A stretch of 64,000 nt of DNA from Halovulum marinum (GTDB lineage Bacteria; Pseudomonadota; Alphaproteobacteria; Rhodobacterales; Rhodobacteraceae): NCBI RefSeq assembly GCF_009697225.1, contig NZ_WIND01000002.1, positions 434,001 through 498,000 of the forward strand, written 5' to 3'. Positions 54,709 to 63,090 of this stretch are shown one piece after another. The notes below the pieces were generated by a model. It made no database searches, was not told the DNA's origin, and was given only the letters and a program-made list of their open reading frames with translations. Numbering within the stretch: the stretch's first letter is position 1; each line of letters starts with the position of its first letter. A program made the position numbers and the translations under genes.

Positions 54709-55926
54709 TTGTTCGCAACCCGTGTGCGCCGTCTTTGGGGCGGTCTTGTTCTGGTGCCGGTTCTGGTGCCGGTTCTGGTGCCGGTTCTGGTGCTGGCGGC
54801 GGCGCTGTCCGGCGGCGGGGCTTCGGCGGCCGGTCCGGCCCGTCTGGCGCTGGTCGAGGCGTCGGCCTGGGGCGCGCACTGGATCGAGCTGGAACTGCCG
54901 CGGCCGATGCCGTGGCGCGCCTTCGTCGCCGACGGCCCGCCGCGGCTGATCGTCGATCTCGGCACCGAGTCGCTGGCGGCGCCGGACGTGCCGGCGGCGG
55001 GCGCGGTGCGGCCCCTGCGGGCGGGCCGGCTCGCCGCGGGCTGGTCGCGGCTGGTGCTGGCGCTCGACCGGCCGCTGACGGTGGCGCACGCGGCGCTGTC
55101 CGAGGGGCGGCTGGCGATCGAGCTGGCGCCGGCGGGGCGGGGCGGCTTCGCGGACGCGGCGCGGCTGGCGCCGGGCCATGCGGCGCCGGCCCGCGCGGCG
55201 CCGCCGGACGCGGCGGCCAGGGGGCGTGCGCGAATCGTGCTCGACCCCGGCCACGGCGGCGTCGATCCGGGCGCGACCCGCGGCGACGTGCGCGAAAAGG
55301 ACATCGCGCTGGCCCTTGGGCTCGAGTTCGCCGCGCTGCTGGAGGCGACGGGGCGCTACGAGGTGCTGCTGACCCGGCGCGACGACCGCTTCCTGCTGCT
55401 CGACGACCGGGTGGCCTTCGCCCGCGCCACCGACGCGGCACTGTTCCTGTCGCTGCACACGAACACGGTGACCGAGGGCAAGGCCAGCGGCGCGGCGATC
55501 TACGCGCCCTCGCAAATCGCCTCGGACCCGGCCAGCGCGCGGGTGGCGCTGCTGGAGAACCGCTCGGACCAGCGCGCGGGGCTGCCGGGGCGGCCCGAGC
55601 AGGACGACGTGACGCTGACCCTGTTCGACATGGAGCGCCCCGCCACCGAGGCCCGCGCCCGCATCGCCGCCCAGCGGATTGTCGCGGCTCTGGTCGCCTC
55701 GAGCAGGGCGATCCGCTCACGGCCCTTGCGGGCTGCGGATTTTCGCGTATTGAGAGCGCCGGACATGCCGTCCCTGTTGCTCGAGCTCGGTTTCCTGTCG
55801 GATCCGGGCGATCTGGCAAGGATGCAGTCGCCCGAATGGCGGGCCGAGGTGGGGCGGGCCCTGATCCGCGCGCTGGACGAGTGGCGCGAAGCGGACGAGG
55901 ACTTCCTGGCGTTGATGCGCCGGTAG
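54709..55926 (+). CDS. N-acetylmuramoyl-L-alanine amidase (AmiC type)
   Basis: 405 residues from TTG 54709, preceded by GGAGG six bases upstream. Signal peptide with a repeated Leu-Val-Pro core, an AMIN-like N-terminal domain (about 45-155), then the zinc amidase_3 domain: VLDPGHGGVDPG, SLHTNTV and the C-terminal SLLLELGFLSDPGD with the catalytic Glu. It cleaves peptidoglycan stem peptides at septation. mrcA (PBP1A) begins 15 bp downstream, so the two are an operon for wall splitting and synthesis. Confidence 0.92.
   Translation: MFATRVRRLWGGLVLVPVLVPVLVPVLVLAAALSGGGASAAGPARLALVEASAWGAHWIELELPRPMPWRAFVADGPPRLIVDLGTESLAAPDVPAAGAVRPLRAGRLAAGWSRLVLALDRPLTVAHAALSEGRLAIELAPAGRGGFADAARLAPGHAAPARAAPPDAAARGRARIVLDPGHGGVDPGATRGDVREKDIALALGLEFAALLEATGRYEVLLTRRDDRFLLLDDRVAFARATDAALFLSLHTNTVTEGKASGAAIYAPSQIASDPASARVALLENRSDQRAGLPGRPEQDDVTLTLFDMERPATEARARIAAQRIVAALVASSRAIRSRPLRAADFRVLRAPDMPSLLLELGFLSDPGDLARMQSPEWRAEVGRALIRALDEWREADEDFLALMRR
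54748..54795 (+). repeat. Four tandem 12-mers in the amidase signal peptide
   Basis: Four copies of GTTCTGGTGCCG (54748-54795; the last has one change). They encode VLVP repeats in the signal peptide core. Length change by slippage would alter the hydrophobic core in 4-residue steps without a frameshift. Confidence 0.8.
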
Positions 55927-55941
55927 GCGGGAGCTAGATAG

Positions 55942-58542
55942 ATGGCGATGACACATTTACTCCGCCGTGCGGGCAATCGCGCGCAATCGGGCGCGCGGGG
56001 AACGCTCAACTTCATCGGCTTCCTGTTCAGCTGGCTGAGCCTGGGCCTGATCATGGGCGTGCTGGTGCTTGGCGGCATCTTCTACCTCTATGCGCGCGAT
56101 CTGCCGGACCATCAGCAGCTGGCGCAGTACGAGCCGGCGACGCTGAGCCGGATCTACTCCGCCCGCGGCCTGATCATGGACGAGTTCGCCCGCGAGCGGC
56201 GGATCTTCACGCCGATCGACGAGATCCCCGATCTGGTGAAGGGCGCGTTCCTGTCGGCCGAGGACAAGAATTTCTACGAGCATCCCGGCTTCGATCTGCG
56301 CGGCATGGTCGCGGCGATGGTGCAGGCGGCCAGGGGCGAGACGCTGCGCGGCGCCTCGACCATCACCCAGCAGGTGATGAAGAACTTCCTGCTGGACGGC
56401 GAGCGCTCGGCGACGCGCAAGATCAAGGAGCTGATCCTGTCGGTGCGCGCGGAATCGACCCTGAGCAAGGACGACATCCTCGAGCTGTACATGAACGAGA
56501 TCTTCCTCGGGCAGAATTCCTACGGCGTCACCGCGGCGGCGCAGACCTATTTCGCCAAGACCCTGGAAGAGCTGACCCCGGCCGAGGCCGCCTATCTGGC
56601 GGCGATGCCGAAGGCGCCGTCGAACTACCACCCCGTGCGCGAGAAAGAGGCCGCGGTGTCGCGGCGGGACTTCGTGCTGCGCGAGATGTTCGAGAACGGC
56701 TACATCACCGCCGAGGAGTTCGAGGACGCCATCGCCTCGGATCTGCTGACGGTGCAGTCCGGCGACGTGCTGTCGTCGCGCGACGCGCTGCCGTCGCGCG
56801 ACTACTTCACCGACGAGATCCGCCGCCAGCTGGGCGAGAAGCTGGAGGGCGGCGAGGACGAACTGTTCACCGGCGGCCTGACCGTGCGCGCCACGGTCGA
56901 TCCGGAACTGCAGGCCGCCGCCGCCAAGGCGCTGCGCGCCCGGCTCGAGGAATACGACCGCAGCCGCGGCGTCTACCTGGGCCCGGTCGCCACCATCGGG
57001 GCCGACACGCTGACGGACGAAAGCGGCTGGCGCACGGCGCTGGCCGCCAGCCGCGCGCCGCGCGACGTCGTCGGCTGGATTCCGGCGGTGGTGCTGGAGG
57101 TGGGCGAGAGCTCGGCGCGGATCGGCATCGAGGGCGTCGAGGACGACGAGGACGGCCACTTCCTGACCCTGGGCGACGCGGACTGGATCGGCCGCATCCG
57201 CGACGGCGACCGCAGCGGCGGCAAGCCGACAACGGCGGGCGCTCTCTACCGCGTCGGTGACGTGGTGATGGTCAAGGCGATCACCGAGGGCGGCGAGTTC
57301 CAGCGCTGGTCGCTGCGCCAGATCCCCGAGATCGAGGGCGCGTTCATGGCGATGGACGTGACCACCGGCCGGGTGCTGGCGATGCAGGGCGGCTTCAGCT
57401 ACCAGCATTCGGTGTTCAACCGCGCCACCCAGGCGACGCGGCAGCCCGGCTCCAGCTTCAAGCCGTTCGTCTACGCCGCGGCGCTGGACAGCGGCTACAC
57501 CCCGGCATCGATCGTCGTCGACGCCCCGGTCGAGGTGGAATCGGGCGGCGAGATCTGGCGGCCGACGAACTCGTCGAACCGGTTCTACGGCCCGGCGCCG
57601 CTGCGCACCGGCATCGAGCAGTCGCGCAACCTGATGACGGTGCGGGTGGCGCAGGACATCGGCATGGACCGGGTCAGCGCCTATGCCGAACGCCTGGGCG
57701 TCTACGACGACATGCCGGAATACCTCAGCTACGCGCTGGGGGCGGGCGAGACGACGCTGTTCAAGATGGTCGCCGCCTACGCGATGTTCGGCAACGGCGG
57801 CAAGCGGGTCGAGCCGACGCTGGTCGACCGGGTGCAGGACCGCTACGGCCGCACCATCTACCGCCACGACCAGCGCGGCTGCCGCGGCTGCGAGGCCGAG
57901 GAGTTCGCCGGCGAGCTGCCCTGGATCTGGGATCCGGCGCGGCAGGTGATGGACCCGGTGACCGCCTACCAGCTGAGCTCGATGATGCAGGGCGTGGTGT
58001 CGCGCGGCACCGCCGCCAGCACCGTCGGCGCCCGGCTCGGCGTGCCGATCTCGGGCAAGACCGGCACCACCAACGACGCCAAGGATGCGTGGTTCCTGGG
58101 CTTCACCCCGCGGATCGCGGCGGGCTGCTACATCGGCTTCGACACGCCGCGGAACATGGGCTCGGGCGCCTACGGCGGCACGCTGTGCGGCCCCGTGTTC
58201 GCCGATTTCATGGAGGTGGCGCTGAAGGACCACGGCAGCTTCGAGCGGCCGCAGCCGCCGAACACGGTGTTCGTCAAGATCGACCGCTTCACCGGCCAGC
58301 GCCTGCCGGACAACGCCTCGGGCGAGCAGGTGGTGACCGAGCTGTTCCGCCGCGGCGAGGAGCCGTCGGTCGGCGGCTACGGCACCTTCGTCGACGGCGG
58401 CTTCGCCATGGGCGCGGACCTGCCGCTGTTCAGCCGCGAGGAGGGCGGGCAGTCGGCGCAGAGCGTCACCCGCGACGGCCAGCGCAAGGTGATCCGCACC
58501 AGCCCGTCGTTCGGCACCCTGTCCTCCGGCGGGCTGTACTGA
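55942..58542 (+). CDS. mrcA: Penicillin-binding protein 1A
   Basis: 866 residues. A short cytoplasmic N-terminus, one membrane helix (about 25-50), the GT51 glycosyltransferase domain (LSAEDKNFYEHPGFDLRGM; GASTITQQVMKNFLL), a long insertion with an OB-fold-like part (about 320-440), then the transpeptidase domain: SSFKPF (SxxK), SRN and KTGTTNDAKD. It polymerises and crosslinks peptidoglycan. It follows the amidase gene on the same strand; a stem-loop separates it from prfB. Confidence 0.95.
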   Translation: MAMTHLLRRAGNRAQSGARGTLNFIGFLFSWLSLGLIMGVLVLGGIFYLYARDLPDHQQLAQYEPATLSRIYSARGLIMDEFARERRIFTPIDEIPDLVKGAFLSAEDKNFYEHPGFDLRGMVAAMVQAARGETLRGASTITQQVMKNFLLDGERSATRKIKELILSVRAESTLSKDDILELYMNEIFLGQNSYGVTAAAQTYFAKTLEELTPAEAAYLAAMPKAPSNYHPVREKEAAVSRRDFVLREMFENGYITAEEFEDAIASDLLTVQSGDVLSSRDALPSRDYFTDEIRRQLGEKLEGGEDELFTGGLTVRATVDPELQAAAAKALRARLEEYDRSRGVYLGPVATIGADTLTDESGWRTALAASRAPRDVVGWIPAVVLEVGESSARIGIEGVEDDEDGHFLTLGDADWIGRIRDGDRSGGKPTTAGALYRVGDVVMVKAITEGGEFQRWSLRQIPEIEGAFMAMDVTTGRVLAMQGGFSYQHSVFNRATQATRQPGSSFKPFVYAAALDSGYTPASIVVDAPVEVESGGEIWRPTNSSNRFYGPAPLRTGIEQSRNLMTVRVAQDIGMDRVSAYAERLGVYDDMPEYLSYALGAGETTLFKMVAAYAMFGNGGKRVEPTLVDRVQDRYGRTIYRHDQRGCRGCEAEEFAGELPWIWDPARQVMDPVTAYQLSSMMQGVVSRGTAASTVGARLGVPISGKTGTTNDAKDAWFLGFTPRIAAGCYIGFDTPRNMGSGAYGGTLCGPVFADFMEVALKDHGSFERPQPPNTVFVKIDRFTGQRLPDNASGEQVVTELFRRGEEPSVGGYGTFVDGGFAMGADLPLFSREEGGQSAQSVTRDGQRKVIRTSPSFGTLSSGGLY

Positions 58543-58585
58543 GCCGGAGCGCGGCCTTGTAGCTTCCGGCGGCATTTCCTAGAAC

Positions 58586-58619
58586 GTCCGGGCCGCCGTC
58601 GACCGACGCCGGCCCGGAC
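58586..58619 (+). terminator. GC-rich stem-loop between mrcA and prfB
   Basis: Perfect 9-bp stem GTCCGGGCC (58586-58594) / GGCCCGGAC (58611-58619), 16-nt loop, ending 19 bp before the prfB ATG. No T-run, so it may be a leader structure rather than a terminator. Confidence 0.4.
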
Positions 58620-58638
58620 ATGGAAGAAGACGGCACCG

Positions 58639-59760
58639 ATGCGCGCAGAGACCGAGAACAACATCGCGGACATCCGGAAGTCGCTGGACCTGCTGCGGCA
58701 GCGGCTGGGCGAGACCGCCGAGCATCGGCTGGAAGAGCTGAACGCGATGTCCGAGGATCCGGACCTGTGGAGCGACCCGGCCCGCGCCCAGAAGCTGATG
58801 CGCGAGCGCCAGCAGCTGTCCGACGCGCTGGACCGGTTCGCCGGTTTCCGCACCGAGCTGCAGGACAACCGCGACCTGATCGAACTGGGCGAGGCCGAGG
58901 ACGATACCGAGGTCGTCGCCGAGGCCGAGGCCGCGATCGCCGATCTGAAGCTGCGCACCGCGCAGGCCGAGCTGGAGGCGCTGCTGGACGGCGAGGCCGA
59001 CGGCAACGACACCTTCCTCGAGATCAACGCCGGCGCCGGCGGCACCGAGGCCTGCGACTGGGCGCAGATGCTGCAGCGCATGTACGTCCGCTGGGCCGAG
59101 GCGCACGGCTACAGGGTCGAGCTGCAGTCCGAGGAAGCGGGCGCCGAGGCGGGGATCAAGTCGGTCGCCTACAAGATTTCGGGCGCCAACGCCTACGGCT
59201 GGCTGAAGTCCGAGTCGGGCGTACACCGGCTGGTGCGGATCTCGCCCTTCGGCAAGGGCACGCGCGAGACCTCGTTCGCCAGCGTGTGGGTGTACCCCGT
59301 GGTCGACGACAACATCGAGATCGAGGTCAACCCGGCCGACATCCGCATCGACACCTACCGGTCCTCGGGCGCGGGCGGCCAGCACGTCAACACCACCGAT
59401 TCGGCGGTGCGGATCACCCACGCGCCCACGGGCATCGTGGTGACCAGTTCCGAGAAGTCGCAGCACCAGAACCGCGACATCGCGATGAAGGCGCTGAAAT
59501 CGCGGCTCTACCAGATGGAGCTGGACAAGCGGAACGCCGAGATCAACGCCCAGCACGAGGCCAAGGGCAGCGCCGGCTGGGGCAACCAGATCCGGTCCTA
59601 TGTGCTGCAGCCCTACCAGATGGTGAAGGACCTGCGCACCAACGTCGAGACCTCGGACACGCAGGGCGTGCTGGACGGCGACCTGGACGCGTTCATGGCC
59701 GCCGCGCTGGCGCAGGAAGTTTCCGGCAAGAGCCGCGCCGAGGCCAACGCCGAGGATTGA
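58639..59760 (+). CDS. prfB: Peptide chain release factor 2
   Basis: 373 residues. Contains the catalytic GGQ ([18 protein letters not shown]) and the SPF anticodon-like tripeptide (ISPFGKG), which reads UGA and UAA. The whole gene is in one frame; there is no internal UGA near codon 26 and thus no programmed +1 frameshift of the E. coli kind, which normally makes RF2 autoregulate. Confidence 0.96.
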   Translation: MRAETENNIADIRKSLDLLRQRLGETAEHRLEELNAMSEDPDLWSDPARAQKLMRERQQLSDALDRFAGFRTELQDNRDLIELGEAEDDTEVVAEAEAAIADLKLRTAQAELEALLDGEADGNDTFLEINAGAGGTEACDWAQMLQRMYVRWAEAHGYRVELQSEEAGAEAGIKSVAYKISGANAYGWLKSESGVHRLVRISPFGKGTRETSFASVWVYPVVDDNIEIEVNPADIRIDTYRSSGAGGQHVNTTDSAVRITHAPTGIVVTSSEKSQHQNRDIAMKALKSRLYQMELDKRNAEINAQHEAKGSAGWGNQIRSYVLQPYQMVKDLRTNVETSDTQGVLDGDLDAFMAAALAQEVSGKSRAEANAED

Positions 59761-59769
59761 GCGGGCGGC

Positions 59770-59795
59770 GGAACCGCACACCCGCGAGCGGCGTT
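59770..59795 (+). promoter_or_regulatory. Sigma-EcfG promoter (GGAAC-N17-CGTT) of the Pmp3 gene
   Basis: GGAAC at 59770-59774, 17 bp, CGTT at 59792-59795. Predicted start near 59802, about 21 bp before the ATG. It begins 10 bp after the prfB stop codon. Confidence 0.75.
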
Positions 59796-59822
59796 CGTTC
59801 TCCGTACCAAGGGGGAATGAAC

Positions 59823-60002
59823 ATGAAGGACATCTTCCGGATCATCATCGCGATCATCCTGCCGCCGCTCGGGGTCCTGCTGGAAGTGGGCCTGGGCAAG
59901 CACTTCTGGATCAACATCCTGCTGACGATCCTGGGTTATGTCCCCGGCATCGTGCACGCGGTCTACATCATCGCCCGCGATGAACGCCCGCACACCATCT
60001 GA
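59823..60002 (+). CDS. Pmp3/YqaE-family small membrane protein
   Basis: 59 residues, two membrane helices: IIIAIILPPLGVLLEVGLG (the Pmp3 signature) and LLTILGYVPGIVHAVYII. Pmp3 proteins affect membrane potential and salt tolerance in yeast and plants; in bacteria they are stress-induced. ATG 59823 is better spaced from AAGGGGG than the in-frame ATG at 59817. Its end overlaps the DUF4112 gene by 23 bp, suggesting coupling. Confidence 0.9.
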   Translation: MKDIFRIIIAIILPPLGVLLEVGLGKHFWINILLTILGYVPGIVHAVYIIARDERPHTI

Positions 60003-60462
60003 TCGGGTGGCCGATCCGGTCTCGGGCGCCTCGACCGAATCGATGGCCGAGGTCGTCGCCGCCGACGATCCGCACATGGCCGAGCTCGACCAGTTGGCGC
60101 GTCTGCTCGACAGCCGGTTCCGGGTGCTGGGCATCCGCTTCGGCTGGGACGGCCTGCTGGGCCTGATTCCGGGCGTGGGCGACGCGGCGACGCTGGCGCC
60201 GGCCGCCTGGCTGATCTGGCGCGGTCACCGCATGGGCGCCCGTCGCCGCACGCTGGTGCGCATGGGGATGAACACCGCGATCGATACCGTGATCGGCGGC
60301 ATCCCGGTGGTCGGCGATCTGTTCGACATCGGCTTCAAGAGCAACCTGCGCAACGTCGATCTGCTGCGGCGCGAGCTGTCGCGCAAGGCGCGGACGCGCA
60401 GCGGCCCGGCGGCGCGGCGCCGGCAGGATCGCCCGGCCCAGACCGGCGCGCGCCGCCGCTGA
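59980..60462 (+). CDS. DUF4112 membrane protein
   Basis: 160 residues. The middle contains the DUF4112 core: LDSRFRVLGIRFGWDGLLGL, IPGVGDAATLAPAAWLIW, then DTVIGGIPVVGDLFDIGFKSNLRN, with two short membrane segments. Function unknown. The start is uncertain: ATG 59980 overlaps the Pmp3 gene; ATG 60041 is an alternative. It is probably transcribed from the EcfG promoter upstream of the Pmp3 gene. Confidence 0.8.
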   Translation: MNARTPSDRVADPVSGASTESMAEVVAADDPHMAELDQLARLLDSRFRVLGIRFGWDGLLGLIPGVGDAATLAPAAWLIWRGHRMGARRRTLVRMGMNTAIDTVIGGIPVVGDLFDIGFKSNLRNVDLLRRELSRKARTRSGPAARRRQDRPAQTGARRR

Positions 60463-60647
60463 CGCCATCTTCGGTCTGCCGGTTCTTCGGGCAGGCACGC
60501 CGCTGTCTGACGCATAAATCATCACTTCCGGCATTCCGCCCCCTGCCGCGCCCCCCCGAGCTTGCCTTGCCGCCGCCGCCCCGCGACGACTTCCCGCCAA
60601 TGCAGAAGCGGCCGCACAAAGCGGCCCGGAGCGGGAGATGAAACGGA

Positions 60648-61829
60648 ATGAATGGCGCGGATACCGCCTGGCTGATCGTGGCCACGGCGCTGGTACTTTT
60701 CATGACCCTGCCGGGGCTTGCCCTGTTCTACGGCGGGCTGGTGCGCTCGCGCAATGTGCTCAGCGTGCTGATGCAGACGATGTCGATCGCCTGCCTGATG
60801 TCGGTGCTGTGGCTGGTCGCCGGCTACTCGATCGCCTTCGGCCCGGCCGAAAGCGGGCTGTTCGGCGGATTCGGCAAGATGTTCCTGGCCGGCGTCGACG
60901 CCGAGACCCTGTCGGGTACGATCCCCGAGGTGCTGTTCTTCGCCTTCCAGATGACCTTCGCGATCATCACCCCGGCGCTGATCGTCGGCGCCTATGTCGA
61001 GCGCATCTCCTACGGGTTCGTGATGCTGTTCTCGGCGCTGTGGATGCTGCTGTGCTACGCGCCGGTGGCGCACTGGGTCTGGGGCGGCGGGATGCTGGCC
61101 GACGGCGGCATCCTGGGCGCGACGGGAGCGAGGGATTTCGCCGGCGGCATCGTCGTGCACGAGACCGCCGGGATCGCGGCGCTGGTGGTGGCGCTGGTGC
61201 TGGGCGCACGCGGCGACAGGTCCAAGCCGCCGCACAACCCCGGTTACGTCATGATCGGCGCGTCGATGCTGTGGGTCGGCTGGTTCGGCTTCAACGCCGG
61301 CTCGCAGCTGGCGGCGGACGGCGGCGCGGCGATGGCGCTGGTGGTCACGCACATCTCGGCCGCCACCGCCTCGCTGTCGTGGGCGCTGTGGGAGCGGATC
61401 AAGTACGGCAAGGCGTCGATGGTCGGCCTGGTCACCGGCACGATCGCCGGCCTGGCCTCGATCACCCCGGCGTCGGGCTTCGTCGGACCGGTCGAGGCGC
61501 TGGTGATCGGCGCGGTCGCCGGCGTGCTGTGCCAGGAGGCCTGCCGCGTGGTGAAGGAGATGCTGAAGATCGACGACACGCTCGACGTGTTCGCGGTGCA
61601 TGGCGTCGGCGGCATCTTCGGCACGATCATGATCGCCGTGTTCGGCGCCGGCAGCCTGGGCGCACAGCTGGGCGCGCTGGCGGTGGTCGGCCTCTACACG
61701 CTGGTGGTGACCTTCGTGCTGGTGAAGATCGTCGCGCTGGTGTTCCCGATCCGCGTCACCGAAGAGGACGAACTGGTCGGCCTCGACCTGGCCTCGCACG
61801 GCGAGCGCGCCTACGACGTGGTGTCGTGA
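60648..61829 (+). CDS. amtB: Ammonium transporter
   Basis: 393 residues, eleven membrane helices expected, of the AmtB family. Twin-histidine residues lie in AHWVWGGGM and HGVGGIFG; the Phe gate and ammonium-recruiting site are in the first third (LALFYGGLVRSRN start). No glnK (P-II) gene precedes or follows it, although the two are usually paired; the 185-bp upstream region shows no clear sigma-54 promoter. Its own start ATG 60648 lacks a strong Shine-Dalgarno (GGGAGATGAAACGG upstream). Confidence 0.95.
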   Translation: MNGADTAWLIVATALVLFMTLPGLALFYGGLVRSRNVLSVLMQTMSIACLMSVLWLVAGYSIAFGPAESGLFGGFGKMFLAGVDAETLSGTIPEVLFFAFQMTFAIITPALIVGAYVERISYGFVMLFSALWMLLCYAPVAHWVWGGGMLADGGILGATGARDFAGGIVVHETAGIAALVVALVLGARGDRSKPPHNPGYVMIGASMLWVGWFGFNAGSQLAADGGAAMALVVTHISAATASLSWALWERIKYGKASMVGLVTGTIAGLASITPASGFVGPVEALVIGAVAGVLCQEACRVVKEMLKIDDTLDVFAVHGVGGIFGTIMIAVFGAGSLGAQLGALAVVGLYTLVVTFVLVKIVALVFPIRVTEEDELVGLDLASHGERAYDVVS

Positions 61830-61899
61830 TCCGGACCGCCGCGGACCGGGCGAGCGGGCACCCCGCCCGGCCGGTCCATGGCCCGGCCTATTCGGCCAT

Positions 61900-62328
61900 C
61901 TATTCGGCCATGACCTCGCCCGATCCGCCAAGCTCGGCGGGGAAGTCCCGCAGCTTCGGCAACCCGTCCTTCATCGGCAGCACGGTCTCGGCATAGTTCA
62001 CGTGCACGCCGGGCGTGAATGCGATGCCGGGAAGCACCGCGGCGTAAACGTCGACCAGTTTCAGCCCCGGATGCCGGGCCATGACGTGCCCGCCGCAGTC
62101 CTTGCACCACATCCGGTCGGAGTTCTCGGTCTTGTTGTACTGTCCCAGGCGATCCTGCCCGCGGGTGACGCGCACCTTGTCGGGCGCCCACAGGGTGAAG
62201 GCGTTCACCGGGCCGGCCGACCAGTGACGGCAGCTGGCGCAGTGGCAGTAGCCCATCGCCTCGGGCGCGCCCGTCACCTCGATCTCGACGGTGCCGCAGA
62301 AGCATGTTCCGGTCTGCGTGTCGCTCAT
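61900..62328 (-). CDS. GFA (CENP-V type) family protein
   Basis: 142 residues with zinc-cysteine motifs: CFCGTV near residue 10, CHCASCR near residue 28 and CKDCGG near residue 75. GFA-family proteins include glutathione-dependent formaldehyde-activating enzymes, but most members have no known role. ATG 62328 begins the conserved MSDTQTGTCFCG; upstream open sequence is not conserved. Single gene; a repeat-rich leader precedes it. Confidence 0.88.
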   Translation of the reverse strand: MSDTQTGTCFCGTVEIEVTGAPEAMGYCHCASCRHWSAGPVNAFTLWAPDKVRVTRGQDRLGQYNKTENSDRMWCKDCGGHVMARHPGLKLVDVYAAVLPGIAFTPGVHVNYAETVLPMKDGLPKLRDFPAELGGSGEVMAE

Positions 62329-62337
62329 GACAATTTC

Positions 62338-62397
62338 CCCTGTTTGCCCCGCCGTGTGGCAGGGACTCCCCTGTTTTTCCCTGCCGCACGGCAGGGG
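62338..62397. repeat. Imperfect tandem repeat with palindromes, upstream of the GFA gene
   Basis: Two imperfect copies (62338-62365 and 62369-62397) with a 31-bp period, each starting CCCTGTTT and ending in GGCAGGG. The second holds the near-perfect dyad CCCTGCCG-CA-CGGCAGGG (62379-62396). It lies 10-70 bp upstream of the GFA ATG on the minus strand. Could be a regulatory array. Confidence 0.5.
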
Positions 62398-62504
62398 GCG
62401 GGCCGGAGCATAGCACATGCACCCCTCGCATCGAACGCCTTCGGGGAACCGCTTGGGGCGAGGGCAGCCACGCCCGGTATCTCGCGGATGGCGTGAGCAC
62501 CACC

Positions 62505-62533
62505 AAAAAAAAGGCACCGCGAAGGGCGGTGCC
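62505..62533 (-). terminator. Rho-independent terminator of the bactofilin gene
   Basis: Minus strand: 8-bp perfect stem GGCACCGC / GCGGTGCC (62533-62513), 5-nt loop, and eight T (62512-62505). Confidence 0.9.
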
Positions 62534-62565
62534 GAGCAGACAGATGCCTGATGCGTCGGGGCCTG

Positions 62566-63090
62566 TCAGCCGCCGTTGTTGGCGCTGGGCAGCGGTTTCT
62601 TCTGGCCGTCGTTCTTCAGCGGATCGTCGTTGCGCTGGACCGAGCCCTCGAAATGGGCGCCGCTCTCTATGGCGATGGTCTTGTGGACGATGTCGCCCTC
62701 GACGCGCGCGGTCGCGGTCAGGCGGACCTTCAGCCCGCGCACGCGGCCGACGACGCGGCCGGTGACGACGACGTCATCGGCGACGACCTCGCCCTTGACG
62801 GTGGCGTTCTCGCCGACGGTCAGCAGGTGCGCGTGGATGTCGCCCTCGACCGAGCCCTCGATCTGGATGTCGCCGGCGGTCTTCAGGTGACCGGTCACCA
62901 CCAGGTCCGACGACAGCACCGAGGGCTGCGCCTTGGGCTTGGACTGCGCCGGCGCCGTGCTGGCGCCGGTGCTCGGGCCCGAGCTGGGCGCCGACGCGGG
63001 CGGCGAGCCCGGCGGCGTGGACGGCTTGGCCGTGGTGGTGGTTGCGGTGGGGGCGTCCTGCCCCTCGTGCGGTTTGTTCTTAGAAAACAT
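62566..63090 (-). CDS. Bactofilin
   Basis: 174 residues. A disordered Pro/Ser/Thr-rich N-terminus (about 1-55), then the bactofilin beta-helix (VLSSDLVVTGHLKTAGDIQI; VEGDIHAHLLTVGENATVKG) and a polar tail. Bactofilins polymerise into cytoskeletal scaffolds that often direct cell-wall enzymes. Its start overlaps the upstream M23 peptidase end by 11 bp, and such pairing is widespread: the peptidase is a likely partner. It ends in a strong terminator. Confidence 0.95.
   Translation of the reverse strand: MFSKNKPHEGQDAPTATTTTAKPSTPPGSPPASAPSSGPSTGASTAPAQSKPKAQPSVLSSDLVVTGHLKTAGDIQIEGSVEGDIHAHLLTVGENATVKGEVVADDVVVTGRVVGRVRGLKVRLTATARVEGDIVHKTIAIESGAHFEGSVQRNDDPLKNDGQKKPLPSANNGG

Noticed and set aside
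55957-58575. A long minus-strand open frame opposite mrcA
   Set aside because: Same reason: a GC-rich antisense shadow with repeated low-complexity composition.
58639-58800. Possible programmed frameshift in prfB
   Set aside because: The coding frame is continuous from ATG 58639 with no in-frame TGA near the start.
60463-60647. Sigma-54 or NtrC sites before amtB
   Set aside because: No TGGCAC-N5-TTGC-like sequence and no NtrC dyad found by eye.
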